Source: G963675935 sp963675935 (lineage in GTDB: Bacteria > Planctomycetota > Planctomycetia > Pirellulales > Thermoguttaceae). From it: a DNA stretch of 64,000 bases. This document shows positions 17,783 to 26,300 of the stretch, piece after piece. The position numbers were made by a program, and so were the translations under genes. The notes beneath the pieces were generated by a model. The model did no database searches, was not told where the DNA came from, and was given only the letters and a program-made list of their open reading frames with translations. The stretch is taken from assembly GCA_963675935.2 (NCBI GenBank), contig CAXXPV010000005.1:1-64000 (forward strand), in the 5' to 3' direction. Each line of letters opens with the position of its first letter. Position 1 is the first letter of the stretch.

Positions 17783-18988
17783 ATGGATATTCAGCAACTC
17801 GTTCGCGAACTCAAAACCCAAAACAAGTCGAAAATCGTCATGCTCGTGGCCGATGGGCTGGGCGGGCTACCGGTTGAGCCGGGCGGACCCACCGAACTGG
17901 AGGCCGCCAAGACGCCGAATTTGGATAAACTGGCAAGATGCGGAGTTCAGGGGCTATTGTATCCCGTCGCCCCCGGCATTACCCCCGGCAGTGGGCCAGG
18001 CCATTTGAGCCTTTTCGGTTACGATCCGATCAAGCATCTGATCGGCCGCGGCGCGCTCGAGGCCACCGGCGTCGGCTTCAAGCTGGGCCCGAAGGACGTG
18101 GCCATTCGCTGCAATTTCTGCACGTTGGATGCCGCCGGCAACATTTCCGACCGCCGCGCCGGGCGAATCCCCAGCGAGGAAAGCGCCCCGCTGGCCATCA
18201 AACTGCGTCAGGTCAAAATTCCCGGCGTCCAGATTTTCGTCGATCCGGTCAAGGAGCATCGGTTCGTCGTGGTGTTTCGCGGCGAGGGGCTCGGCGGCCA
18301 CGTGGCCGACACCGATCCGCAGCAAACCGGCGTGCCGCCTTTGGCGCCGGTCGCCCACGATGAAGCGAGCCGCCGGACGGCCGAGGTGGCCGCGGAGTTT
18401 GTCGCCCAGGCCCAAAAACTTCTGGCCGGCCAGCCGAAGGCGAACGGTTTGACGATGCGTGGTTTTTCGGCCGCCCCGGTCATCGACAGTTATGCCGACG
18501 TTTACGGGCTGAAGGCCGCGGCGATTGCGGTGTATCCGATGTATCGCGGGCTGGCCCAACTGGTCGGCATGGAAGTGATCGGCGCCCCGGCCACGCTTTC
18601 CGACGAGATCGACGTGCTCGAACAGCACTGGAACGATTACGATTTCTTCTTCGTCCACTTCAAGTACACCGACAGCCGCGGCGAGGACGGCAATTTCGCC
18701 GAGAAGGTGCGGATGATCGAGCAGTTCGACGCGATCGTGCCTCGCGTCGAGGCATTGAAGCCGTCGGTGTTGATTGTCACGGGCGATCACAGCACGCCCG
18801 CCCGGCTGGCCGGTCACAGTTGGCATCCGGTGCCGACGCTATTGGTTTCCGACACGTGTCGGCCCGACGGACTTCCGGCCTTCGGCGAGAAGCATGCGAT
18901 GCACGGCGGGCTGGGTCATTTCGCCGGCGTACAGCTCATGCCATTGGCGATGGCCCACGCCGAGCGGCTCGGCAAGTTCGGGGCGTAA
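17783..18988 (+). CDS. apgM: Cofactor-independent phosphoglycerate mutase, archaeal type
   Basis: 401 residues, alkaline-phosphatase superfamily. The start at 17783 has AAAGGAG at 17768-17774. Metal and nucleophile motifs are in order: VMLVADGLGG, TPNLDKLARCG, SGPGHLSLFGYDP (catalytic Ser), FVHFKYTDSRGEDG, VTGDHSTPA and GHSWHPVP. It converts 3-phosphoglycerate to 2-phosphoglycerate in lower glycolysis. Divergent from pgi, so two glycolytic steps may share a control region. Confidence 0.93.
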   Translation: MDIQQLVRELKTQNKSKIVMLVADGLGGLPVEPGGPTELEAAKTPNLDKLARCGVQGLLYPVAPGITPGSGPGHLSLFGYDPIKHLIGRGALEATGVGFKLGPKDVAIRCNFCTLDAAGNISDRRAGRIPSEESAPLAIKLRQVKIPGVQIFVDPVKEHRFVVVFRGEGLGGHVADTDPQQTGVPPLAPVAHDEASRRTAEVAAEFVAQAQKLLAGQPKANGLTMRGFSAAPVIDSYADVYGLKAAAIAVYPMYRGLAQLVGMEVIGAPATLSDEIDVLEQHWNDYDFFFVHFKYTDSRGEDGNFAEKVRMIEQFDAIVPRVEALKPSVLIVTGDHSTPARLAGHSWHPVPTLLVSDTCRPDGLPAFGEKHAMHGGLGHFAGVQLMPLAMAHAERLGKFGA

Positions 18989-19017
18989 GCGTTTTGGATA
19001 GGATCGCATAAAAAGAG

Positions 19018-19102
19018 AATAGCCGGGGGCCAACGGCCCGCGGAAGTGGTGCTGTTCAACTTAATCATCGCCCCTTCCGCGGGCCGTTGGCCCCCGGCTA
19101 TT
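19018..19102. terminator. 29-bp perfect inverted repeat between convergent genes (repeat-derived)
   Basis: Two AATAGCCGGGGG-family units at 19018-19046 and 19074-19102 are exact reverse complements over 29 bp with a 27-nt loop. They lie between the convergent apgM and DUF1559 genes and would form a very stable hairpin in either transcript. The TAG in the right arm serves as the stop codon of the DUF1559 gene. A terminator role is inference; no long U tract follows on the plus strand beyond TTCTTTCTGTT. Confidence 0.6.
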
Positions 19103-20141
19103 CTTTCTGTTCCCTCTTCACGTTTGTGGGCGACTCCCCTGCCCTGCCCTGTTCATTTTCCGCGACTGCCGCGATTGACGTTTTTCTGCTTCGCACGGCC
19201 AGCCACAACAGACCGCCGGTGGAAAGAAGCCAAACGGCAAAAACAATGCAGTTGGACCAATCGATGCGACGTCCGCCCATGCCCCATTTGCGATCGACCA
19301 CGTCTTGCTGATAGCCGCCGATTTTGAGCAAGTCGGGCAGCACATCCGACTCCAACGCGCCGCCCGGCATGTGATGAACGCTGCCATCGGCCATCGCGAC
19401 GTTGACGCCCGCGCGCGTCGTGTGGAAAAAGAACTCCGTGTCCGGAAAATGTTTGCTCGAAATCATCGCGGAAGCCCGCGACAAATCCACGTCGCGCGGC
19501 GCGGTCCATGGAATATCGGCGTCGGTCACTTCGACGAGCATGATCGTCTGGTCCGCGGGGGCAAGCTCGGCCGGCTTCTTTGAAGTGCTGCCTGGCCACG
19601 CCGTGCCGGGACCGACCACGGCCGCATAGCTGGTGCAGGTGGACGATGAGTCGTTGGCGTTCTGGTCGCTTATGCAGGTATATCCCCAACAGGGGCGTGA
19701 GGCGAGAATTTTTTTGTTGTTCGGCCCATCCCAAGGCTCGCTGAAATTGTATTCCTTGTAAAGGGTACGGTTTTCCATATAGGGCAAAATCAACACCCGC
19801 CAACTATGCATCGGGCGACCGTCCTTGTCGGCTACATAGGCGGGCGGAAAGCAACCATAATCTCGGCTGTAGTTGTGCAAAGCCAAACCAAGTTGCTTCA
19901 TGCCATTCTGACAGCAATTTTGCCTCACAGTCTCGCGGGCGCAACTACCTGCCGGCAACAAGAAAGCCACCATCACCATGAAACCCAGCACCAGCAAAAA
20001 AGCCCACCAAGATCGGGCGATGGCTGACGCCGCCAGCAGGATAAATCCAAAAATGAAAAGCCCCGCCAGTCCGAATATCGCCAGCGACGAACACAACACC
20101 ACGCACAACAGCAATATCGCAAGCAAACGGAATTGAAACAT
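19098..20141 (-). CDS. DUF1559-domain membrane protein
   Basis: 347 residues from ATG 20141, preceded by AGGGAG about 8 nt upstream (contributed by the adjoining repeat). Three hydrophobic segments at the N-terminus (LLAILLLCVVLCSSLAIFGL, FIFGFILLAASAIA, FLLVLGFMVMVAFLLPAG) precede the DUF1559 pseudopilin-like sequence RQNCCQNGMKQLGLALHNYS, MHSWRVLILPYME, VNVAMADGSVHHMPGG. Unusually, another membrane segment (FAVWLLSTGGLLWLAV) lies near the C-terminus. The tail EQGRAGESPT is encoded by a CCCTGCCCTGCCCTG repeat (19133-19153). DUF1559 proteins are expanded in Planctomycetes; role unknown. Confidence 0.82.
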   Translation of the reverse strand: MFQFRLLAILLLCVVLCSSLAIFGLAGLFIFGFILLAASAIARSWWAFLLVLGFMVMVAFLLPAGSCARETVRQNCCQNGMKQLGLALHNYSRDYGCFPPAYVADKDGRPMHSWRVLILPYMENRTLYKEYNFSEPWDGPNNKKILASRPCWGYTCISDQNANDSSSTCTSYAAVVGPGTAWPGSTSKKPAELAPADQTIMLVEVTDADIPWTAPRDVDLSRASAMISSKHFPDTEFFFHTTRAGVNVAMADGSVHHMPGGALESDVLPDLLKIGGYQQDVVDRKWGMGGRRIDWSNCIVFAVWLLSTGGLLWLAVRSRKTSIAAVAENEQGRAGESPTNVKREQKE

Positions 20142-20153
20142 ATTCACGCTCCC

Positions 20154-20179
20154 TCCGCGGGCCATTGGCCCCCGGTTTT
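20154..20179. repeat. AATAGCCGGGGG-family palindrome, variant
   Basis: Reads CCGCGGGCCATTGGCCCCCG. It lies directly upstream of the DUF1559 start and its edge supplies purine-rich sequence close to the ribosome binding position. Confidence 0.65.
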
Positions 20180-20201
20180 TTCACTTGCTTCTTCGCGGCC
20201 G

Positions 20202-20501
20202 CTACGGAAGCCGACTCCGCCAAACCGCGGGATTTCGCGAACCGTGAAAAACGGAATACACGACAATGGAATCGTTTGCGTACTCGTAGATGATGGCGTA
20301 AGGGAACCGTTTCACCAAGGCCCTGCGGTAGGGCTTGAGCATGAAGGGATAGAGCTCGGGATTCCTTTGGATGGCCTCAATGCCGCTTTCCACGCATTCG
20401 CGAAACAGATCGCCCAGTCCTGGTTGTCGCACTTCATACCAGTCGCGCGCTTCAAGAATATCGCCGATCGCCGGCGGGAGAAGGATGACGTTGTCAACCA
20501 T
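20202..20501 (-). CDS. RelE/ParE-family toxin
   Basis: 99 residues with the ParE fold signature: PPAIGDILEARDWYEVRQPG, LGDLFRECVESGIEAIQRNP, RALVKRFPYAIIYEYANDSI and VYSVFHGSRNPAVWRSRL. ParE toxins poison gyrase and RelE toxins cleave mRNA; the Arg-Arg-Phe-Pro-Tyr pattern does not decide between them. The start overlaps the end of the antitoxin gene by 8 nt, the usual order of antitoxin first. Looks intact. Confidence 0.85.
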   Translation of the reverse strand: MVDNVILLPPAIGDILEARDWYEVRQPGLGDLFRECVESGIEAIQRNPELYPFMLKPYRRALVKRFPYAIIYEYANDSIVVYSVFHGSRNPAVWRSRLP

Positions 20502-20715
20502 CGCGGCGACGAATCCTTTCCTTGGCCTCGGCCCAGGGAACGCCGGACTCCGGATGCTCCAGATAATCCGCCCTTCGTCGCGCCAGCTCTTCCTTTTGCC
20601 ATTCGGGAACCGGCAGGGAATCCGGCGAGGCGGCGATGCTGTCCCACAACTCCTCCACGATGGCCAACTTTTGCGTGACGGGCAATTGCATCAACGCCGC
20701 AAATTCGGCATTCAT
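20494..20715 (-). CDS. Addiction-module antitoxin (PF09720-like)
   Basis: 73 residues: LMQLPVTQKLAIVEELWDSI, SLPVPEWQKEELARRRADYL, ESGVPWAEAKERIRRR. This is the typical putative addiction-module component that partners ParE-like toxins. The start at 20715 is preceded by GAAGGA about 8 nt upstream. In-frame upstream extension is not family-like. It should bind and neutralise the downstream toxin and autoregulate the pair. Confidence 0.87.
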   Translation of the reverse strand: MNAEFAALMQLPVTQKLAIVEELWDSIAASPDSLPVPEWQKEELARRRADYLEHPESGVPWAEAKERIRRRDG

Positions 20716-20829
20716 AATTTTTTCCTTCGCAGAGCGGGAATCTTGCGGACTGCCGCATACAGCCTGCCTGCACTTGATTTTACCGGCCACATCCAACAGT
20801 ATGCAAGTGCGGCTTACGGAATTATTCCT

Positions 20830-20944
20830 GTTGCGGAAAGTAGGGTGGGACAAACGCAGCGCGGTCCCACCATGCGTTTTTCCCAGCTTTTGGTGGGACT
20901 GCGAAGACTTGTCCCACCCTACACATGCCTTCCGCAACAAAAAC
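20830..20944. mobile_element. MITE family B, copy 1, with 11-bp flanking direct repeat
   Basis: Ends read GTTGCGGAAAG on the left and CTTCCGCAAC-type sequence with an AAAAAC extension on the right, and enclose an inverted repeat with arms TAGGGTGGGACAA. An 11-bp direct repeat GAATTATTCCT flanks it (20819-20829 and 20945-20955). The right flank contains the stop codon of the NPCBM gene. A second copy with the same ends is at 52529-52648. Confidence 0.7.
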
Positions 20945-20947
20945 GAA

Positions 20948-22216
20948 TTATTCCTCCAATCTCGCGTCGAACCAATCGGCGCGGTCGAGCACGTCGGCGC
21001 GGTCGGCGTAATCGACCAATAGTTCAAGCTTCTTCGCGCCGCGAACATCCACCGAAACCAGCAGCGGGGCGTCGCCGCCGCGAACCACGGGACTCGCGTA
21101 ACGCTCTTGTCCATCGACCAGCACACGAAACACCACGCTGCCGCCGCCGGAGGTCGAATCGTCGATGCCGACTTGGGCCTCAAACCGACTCGCCACGGCC
21201 CTCACCCCCTGCCCCTCTCCCAAAGGGAGAGGTGAAATGGAATAAACCACTCGCGCCGCGCTGTGTACGCCAAGCCCCTTCAAATACAATTGCCCGCCGC
21301 ATCGCAAAAATCCACCGGCCGCGTTGCGATCGGTTTGCAACGGCCACGATAAACCCGGCCGGTCGGCGGTCGCCGAAAACGGCAAAAACGGCGTTTGGCG
21401 ATATTCCGACGGTTTCAGATCGGAAAGATAAACCGCACGACCGCCCATAGGCTGCAAGAACACCAGCGACGCCCGCGCGGCGGTGAACGGTTGGCCCGAC
21501 GCGACAAGTTTCAGACGCTCGCCGTCGGTAATCAATGATTGGGCAAGCAGCCGGCTGCCGTCGCAAAAACCTGTCCACGCTCGAATCGCATTTTTTTCTA
21601 CCGTCGGAACGCGCCGCAGCGCGGGATTGAAGAGAATGGCGGCGACACGATCTGTTTTCACCTTCACCTGCCCGGCGTCGGTCTTCATGGTGCATGCATC
21701 GCCGGCCATGCCCTCGAACACGCCGGCGAGTTCATCGCCGTTGTCCAACAGCAGCCGGTCGGTCTCGCCGGTCGCTCGCGCAAGGCGATCCATCAACCGG
21801 TCTCGCTCGTTCTGATCGGACGGCGAGAAAACGACGGCGCCGGCGACCGATTCCAACGGCAGTTTCAGCGTTCCGAAAAGAGTCGAGTCGGCCGTGAGCG
21901 TGTCTTTATCGGCGGCGATCAATTCGGCGTTCACAAAACCGCCGTCGGCCAGCACCAGCCCCCCTGCCCTGCCCTGCTCCGCCGGTCGTCCCCAGCGGAG
22001 CAGCTCGGCGGCCGCCACGACGCGCTGCGATTGTCCCTCGGCGAACGTCAGTTGCCAATTGTCGGCCGCAAGAAGTTTCGCATGGAACGGCTCGCCCTCG
22101 ATCGTAACGGCCAATGGCGTTTCAGCCTGCGTCGCTGAAGAAATGTTGCAAATTGCAAATTGCAAAATGCAAATTGCAAATTGGATATGGACAATTGAAC
22201 CTTGAACCTTTTGCAT
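20948..22216 (-). CDS. NPCBM-domain protein
   Basis: 422 residues. The C-terminal third is a galactose-binding-like NPCBM module: LKGLGVHSAARVVYSI, FEAQVGIDDSTSGGGSVVFR, LVDGQERYASPVVRGGDAP, LELLVDYADRADVLDRADW. The N-terminus (IQFAICILQFAICN) looks like a signal peptide but is encoded by a tandem CAAATTG repeat at 22146-22180. Two more repeat-derived segments interrupt the protein: EQGRAGG (21961-21978) and SPLPLGEGQGVRA (21199-21243), the latter inside the NPCBM module. Last gene of the MoxR/Bat train, 9 nt after the prenyltransferase-repeat gene. Binds carbohydrate by family; target unknown. Confidence 0.82.
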   Translation of the reverse strand: MQKVQGSIVHIQFAICILQFAICNISSATQAETPLAVTIEGEPFHAKLLAADNWQLTFAEGQSQRVVAAAELLRWGRPAEQGRAGGLVLADGGFVNAELIAADKDTLTADSTLFGTLKLPLESVAGAVVFSPSDQNERDRLMDRLARATGETDRLLLDNGDELAGVFEGMAGDACTMKTDAGQVKVKTDRVAAILFNPALRRVPTVEKNAIRAWTGFCDGSRLLAQSLITDGERLKLVASGQPFTAARASLVFLQPMGGRAVYLSDLKPSEYRQTPFLPFSATADRPGLSWPLQTDRNAAGGFLRCGGQLYLKGLGVHSAARVVYSISPLPLGEGQGVRAVASRFEAQVGIDDSTSGGGSVVFRVLVDGQERYASPVVRGGDAPLLVSVDVRGAKKLELLVDYADRADVLDRADWFDARLEE

Positions 22217-22225
22217 CCCTATCCC

Positions 22226-23377
22226 CTACCGCTGAAAAATCGGCAAATAATTATTCGGAATTTCCAGCACGATGCAGGCCATCGCCGTGGCGCATTCGTT
22301 GCCCGTGGCGTCTTGCCATGAGCCGTCGTCGCGTTGGCGAGAAAGCAGTTCGTCGCGCACCGCCGCGTACCAGCGGTCGAACCGCTCGCCGCCGGCCTGC
22401 CACATCGCCTGGACGGCGTAGTAATGGCCGTAAAAATAGTAACTTTCGCGCCGCGCGGCGCCCTCGGTGGGAATAAAACCCTGAACGTAGTCGAGTCCCT
22501 TGGATACCTCCGGCCCCTTGTAAATGCCCGCGCTGTAGAGCGCGACCAAGGCGGCGGCCGAACGTGGGAAAGCGCTCTCGCCGCCCTGAATCATGTACAT
22601 GAATCCGCCGTCGGCGTTCTGGCTGCGTTTGACGTAGTCGATCGAGCGGTCGATCGTTTCCTTGGGCACGAACAGCCCGGCGTTCCGCGCGGCCCGCAAC
22701 GCCATCACCTGGCACACCGTGACCGAGATGTCGGCGTCGGCCCGAACAGGCTGATAGCGCCAGCCGCCGTCCTTGTTCTGCGTGTTGACGATGATCTTCA
22801 CGGCCTTCGATAGTTTTTCCCGCAGTTCGGGCCGAGGCGACATTCCATGGCATTCGGCCAAAAACATCGTGGCGAAGCCGTGCCCATACATGGGCCCGTG
22901 GCTTGCATCGGGGCCCGCGATGAATCCGCTCGGCTGGGCGCAGGCCAGCAGATAATCGATGCAACGGTTCACCTGTTGGCCGTAAATCCCTCGGCCGGGC
23001 GTACTGCCGTCGGCCATCATCGCCATGCCTGCCAGAGCGCCGACCGCCACGTTGCCGCGATACGTGCCGGTGCCGAAACCGCCGTCGTCGTGTTGTTGCG
23101 AGGCAAGCCACTTCAACGCCCGCTCGATGCCGAGTTCGGCAGGCGTCGTTATCAGCTTTTTTGCCGACCGCTCCGGATTTTTGTCCGCCGCAAACGTTAC
23201 GCCGCCAATTGCGACAAGACACAGGGCCAGTGAGATAGCTAGACGCATCTGGTTCCCACGCTCCGCGTGGGAACCCACTGGCTCCGACGCTCCGCGTCGA
23301 TCCAGGCAACGCAGAACGATGCAAACGGTGCGTTCCCACGCGGAGCGTGGGAACGAGAGATGTTTACTCCGCTTCAT
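22226..23377 (-). CDS. Prenyltransferase/squalene-oxidase repeat protein, exported
   Basis: 383 residues from ATG 23377, which overlaps the upstream stop as ATGA. Residues 3-43 are encoded by a palindromic repeat (23251-23355). A clean signal peptide then begins at an internal Met 23248 (MRLAISLALCLVAIGGVTFA). The body shows alpha/alpha-toroid repeats: ALKWLASQQHDDGGFGTGTY, INTQNKDGGWRYQPV (read here IVNTQNKDGGWRY), SIDYVKRSQNADGGFMY, QRDDGSWQD. There is no DxDD or terpene-cyclase acid motif visible, so catalysis is doubtful. A paralogue is at 57064-58737. Which start is used in vivo is open. Confidence 0.82.
   Translation of the reverse strand: MKRSKHLSFPRSAWERTVCIVLRCLDRRGASEPVGSHAERGNQMRLAISLALCLVAIGGVTFAADKNPERSAKKLITTPAELGIERALKWLASQQHDDGGFGTGTYRGNVAVGALAGMAMMADGSTPGRGIYGQQVNRCIDYLLACAQPSGFIAGPDASHGPMYGHGFATMFLAECHGMSPRPELREKLSKAVKIIVNTQNKDGGWRYQPVRADADISVTVCQVMALRAARNAGLFVPKETIDRSIDYVKRSQNADGGFMYMIQGGESAFPRSAAALVALYSAGIYKGPEVSKGLDYVQGFIPTEGAARRESYYFYGHYYAVQAMWQAGGERFDRWYAAVRDELLSRQRDDGSWQDATGNECATAMACIVLEIPNNYLPIFQR
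23251..23355. repeat. CCCACGCTCCGCGTGGG-type composite palindrome, in coding frame
   Basis: Second copy of the element at 12209-12314, again between an ATGA-coupled start codon and a signal peptide. Outer half-palindromes lie at 23251-23277 and about 23330-23355, with an inner GACGCTCCGCGTC palindrome. Confidence 0.8.
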
Positions 23378-26300
23378 TCCGGCCTCGCCTTTTCCTCCGA
23401 CAGACGCCGGAAATAGTCCTCGATCATCAACTCATATTTCGGCGTAAACTCTTCAACGGCCGACTGCATCATCTGTTCGCGCTCGCGCTCGGGCAGCGTG
23501 CCCCAAAGCCGTTTGATCGCGGCTCGGGTTTCGGCCGCGTCGGGTTTGCGTGTGACGTTTTCGCCGGGCGGTCGCTGCGGGCTGGTCGCCGCCGTTTTTC
23601 CGCCAGGCTTATTGCCGCCGGGCGAACCCGTTTTCGATGGGTCGGTCGGCGTGCGCGAGCTAGGTTGCGGCTTGCTTGCGCCCGGCTGACTTTGCCCGGC
23701 AGATTGCTTCCCGGCCCTCTCGATCAAACGATCCAAGTCATCGACAATTTGCCGTTCGAGTTGCTGCGTGCCGACGCCCGAATCCTGTCGGGCAAGCCGC
23801 TGCTGGGTCTCGCGCATCCGCCGGGCGATTTCGACCATCGGGTTGTCGCTCTCCTTCTCCGCGGCCGCGCCCAACTCTCGCTTCCATTGCTCCTCGTCGT
23901 CTTTTGAAAACGAAATCGGCTTGATCTTGGGCGGCGTTGTTTTTTGTTCCTCTTGCGACTCGCCGGCTTGCAACGACTCCGACACGATTTCAACGAGCCG
24001 CTCCTGCTGCTCGCTCAATTCGGAAAACTCCCGCCGCTGTTCGTCGGTCAACGCGCCGGCGACCATCGATTGCTGCAACGTCTCGGTGCGAAGATTGATC
24101 TCCTGCTGCATGAACTTCAGGAGTTTCAACTCGGCGACGGTTTGGACGCCGCCCTGTCGCCCGGCGTTCTTGTCGGCTCCATTAGCGCCGCCGTTGTTGG
24201 AATCCTTCTTCTCGGTTTCGGATGTTTTCTCCGGCTTCATGGCCTCGACAACCAGATCGAGCCGCCGCAGGGCTCGGCGTTGGGCCGCTTGGGGCAGCTC
24301 GCCGATTTGACGGCGCTCAAAGGCGTCGGCCGCTTGACGCATGTCGCCGGCCGCGCCGGCCAGCGCGAGCCGAAATGCCCGGACGCCGACGAGCCGTTCG
24401 CCGAGTTGCGCGGCGCCGGTCTGAAGCTCACGTTGCAATCTCGCCAAGTCGCGCACGGCCAACGTCTGCGAACGGCTCAAACCGCCTTCCGATCGTTCAA
24501 GGCCATCGAGCCGGATGGCCTCTTCCAGAGCCTCTTGCTGCCGAATGCGCAGTTTTTTTACATTACCATCGAGCTTGGCAAGCTGCTCGACCGAAAGCTC
24601 GCCCGAGGCTTGCCGCCGTTGATCGGCGAGGATGTCGAGCACGTCCTGCAAATTCAGGGCGATCTGTTTTTGAGCAATCGCGGCTTGCCCGATCTGGTTC
24701 CGTTCGATCCGGTCGCCGGCGTCGCGCATCTGTCCGCTGATGCCCAGACGCTGCGTTTCCCTCAAGGCGCCAGCCACGAGGTCGGCAGCGGCGGCGTCTG
24801 CCGTTCGCAGTTCGACGTTCGTCCGCGTTGCTTCCTGTACCATGCGATCGAGACGCCGGGCAAGCTCGAGCTGCCGCGAGGTCGCGGCTTTGAGGTCGGC
24901 CGCGTCTTGCGCGGAAAGGTCACGCAGCTCGCGAGTCAACGTGCGGCGTCCCACTTCCGACGTTCGAACCGACGTCTCCTCCTGATCACGCAGCAACTCG
25001 GCGATCTCGCGGTGCAGACGGCGGTAGCCGGCCCGGCGAGTCAAATCGTCGATCTGCCGTTGGAGTGCGGCAATGATCGTTTGTTGACGTTCCGTGGCGG
25101 TCGTCAAATCGCGGGCGATGCCGTCGGCCGTGGCGGCCGATTCGTCGCGATTCTCCCTCGCGACCTGCACCGCCTTGACGGCAGCCGTTAAATCGCGGCC
25201 CAACGGCGGCGTGACCTCGCGATCGAGACGGCGGAGTTCGTCGATCAACGACTCGATGCGCCGTTGCGTGTCGGTGTTGTCGATGCCGTTGTTCTCCAAA
25301 TCGGCCACGAGCGCCGCCGCGTGGACGGGCACGCCCTCGCCGAGCGGGGCCAAAAGTTGGGCGACCTCGCGCTGCGAGTGTTCCGCCGCTTGCATCCGGT
25401 CCACGTCCGACCGATCGAGACGCCGCGACTCGCCCAAGCGAATCCGCAACGCCTCGACCTGCTCGCGGACGGCGTGTTGCATTTTCAGCGTGCGATCCAA
25501 TTCGGCCACGATGAGTTTCTCGCGGTCGGCGATGCGATCACGCAATTCGTCGGCCGTGACGACGATCAGCCGCCGCGACTCGCTCTTGCCCGTTTGAGGG
25601 CGGTAATCCGAGGCCGTGGCGAAAAAAGTCAACTGCGTGCCCGGCTTCAAATTCAACGGCGACAAGTTCCAGCGATAATCGACCGCCCGACTCTCGCCCG
25701 GCGAGTCCCAGGTCGATTGCCGTGGCACGGCCTGCGGGCCGGCGTAGAGCGTTAGCCGCGATTCCGGCGACGAATCCGACGCGCGAAACACCAGCGAAAC
25801 TTCGGCAATCGCGAGATCGTCCTTGGCCGACACGCGAACCGGCGCCGTCGCTTGCGGCGTGACGAAAAGATTGGCCGTCGGCCGCTCGACGAGCACCGTG
25901 GGCGCGGCGTCGGCCACCGCGACAATCTCCCAGCGGTCATTGCCGTTGCCATTGCTGGAAAATCCATCGCGGTCGATCAAATGAAACCAATAGACGCCCG
26001 ACCGCTCAACAGTGAATTCGACCCGGAACTCACGGCCGTTGTCGTCGAGCTGGGCGTCAATTCGTTGCCCGCCCTCCAAACAAAGCCGGGCCGACTCAAG
26101 CGGCTTGGTCGCGAGTCCTTCGATATGCGCCACCGTGCCCACCGGAGCACGGATGTGCCGATCGGACTCACGCACCGGCCAGCCCGTGTACGCCGGCGGC
26201 GTGAGCAGAATGGAAACCGATTCGACCGCCGGCGGTTCGACCACCTCGACATCGAGCCAGGGCATCGACCGGTCATCGCCGCCCTCGACGCGGTAGGAAA

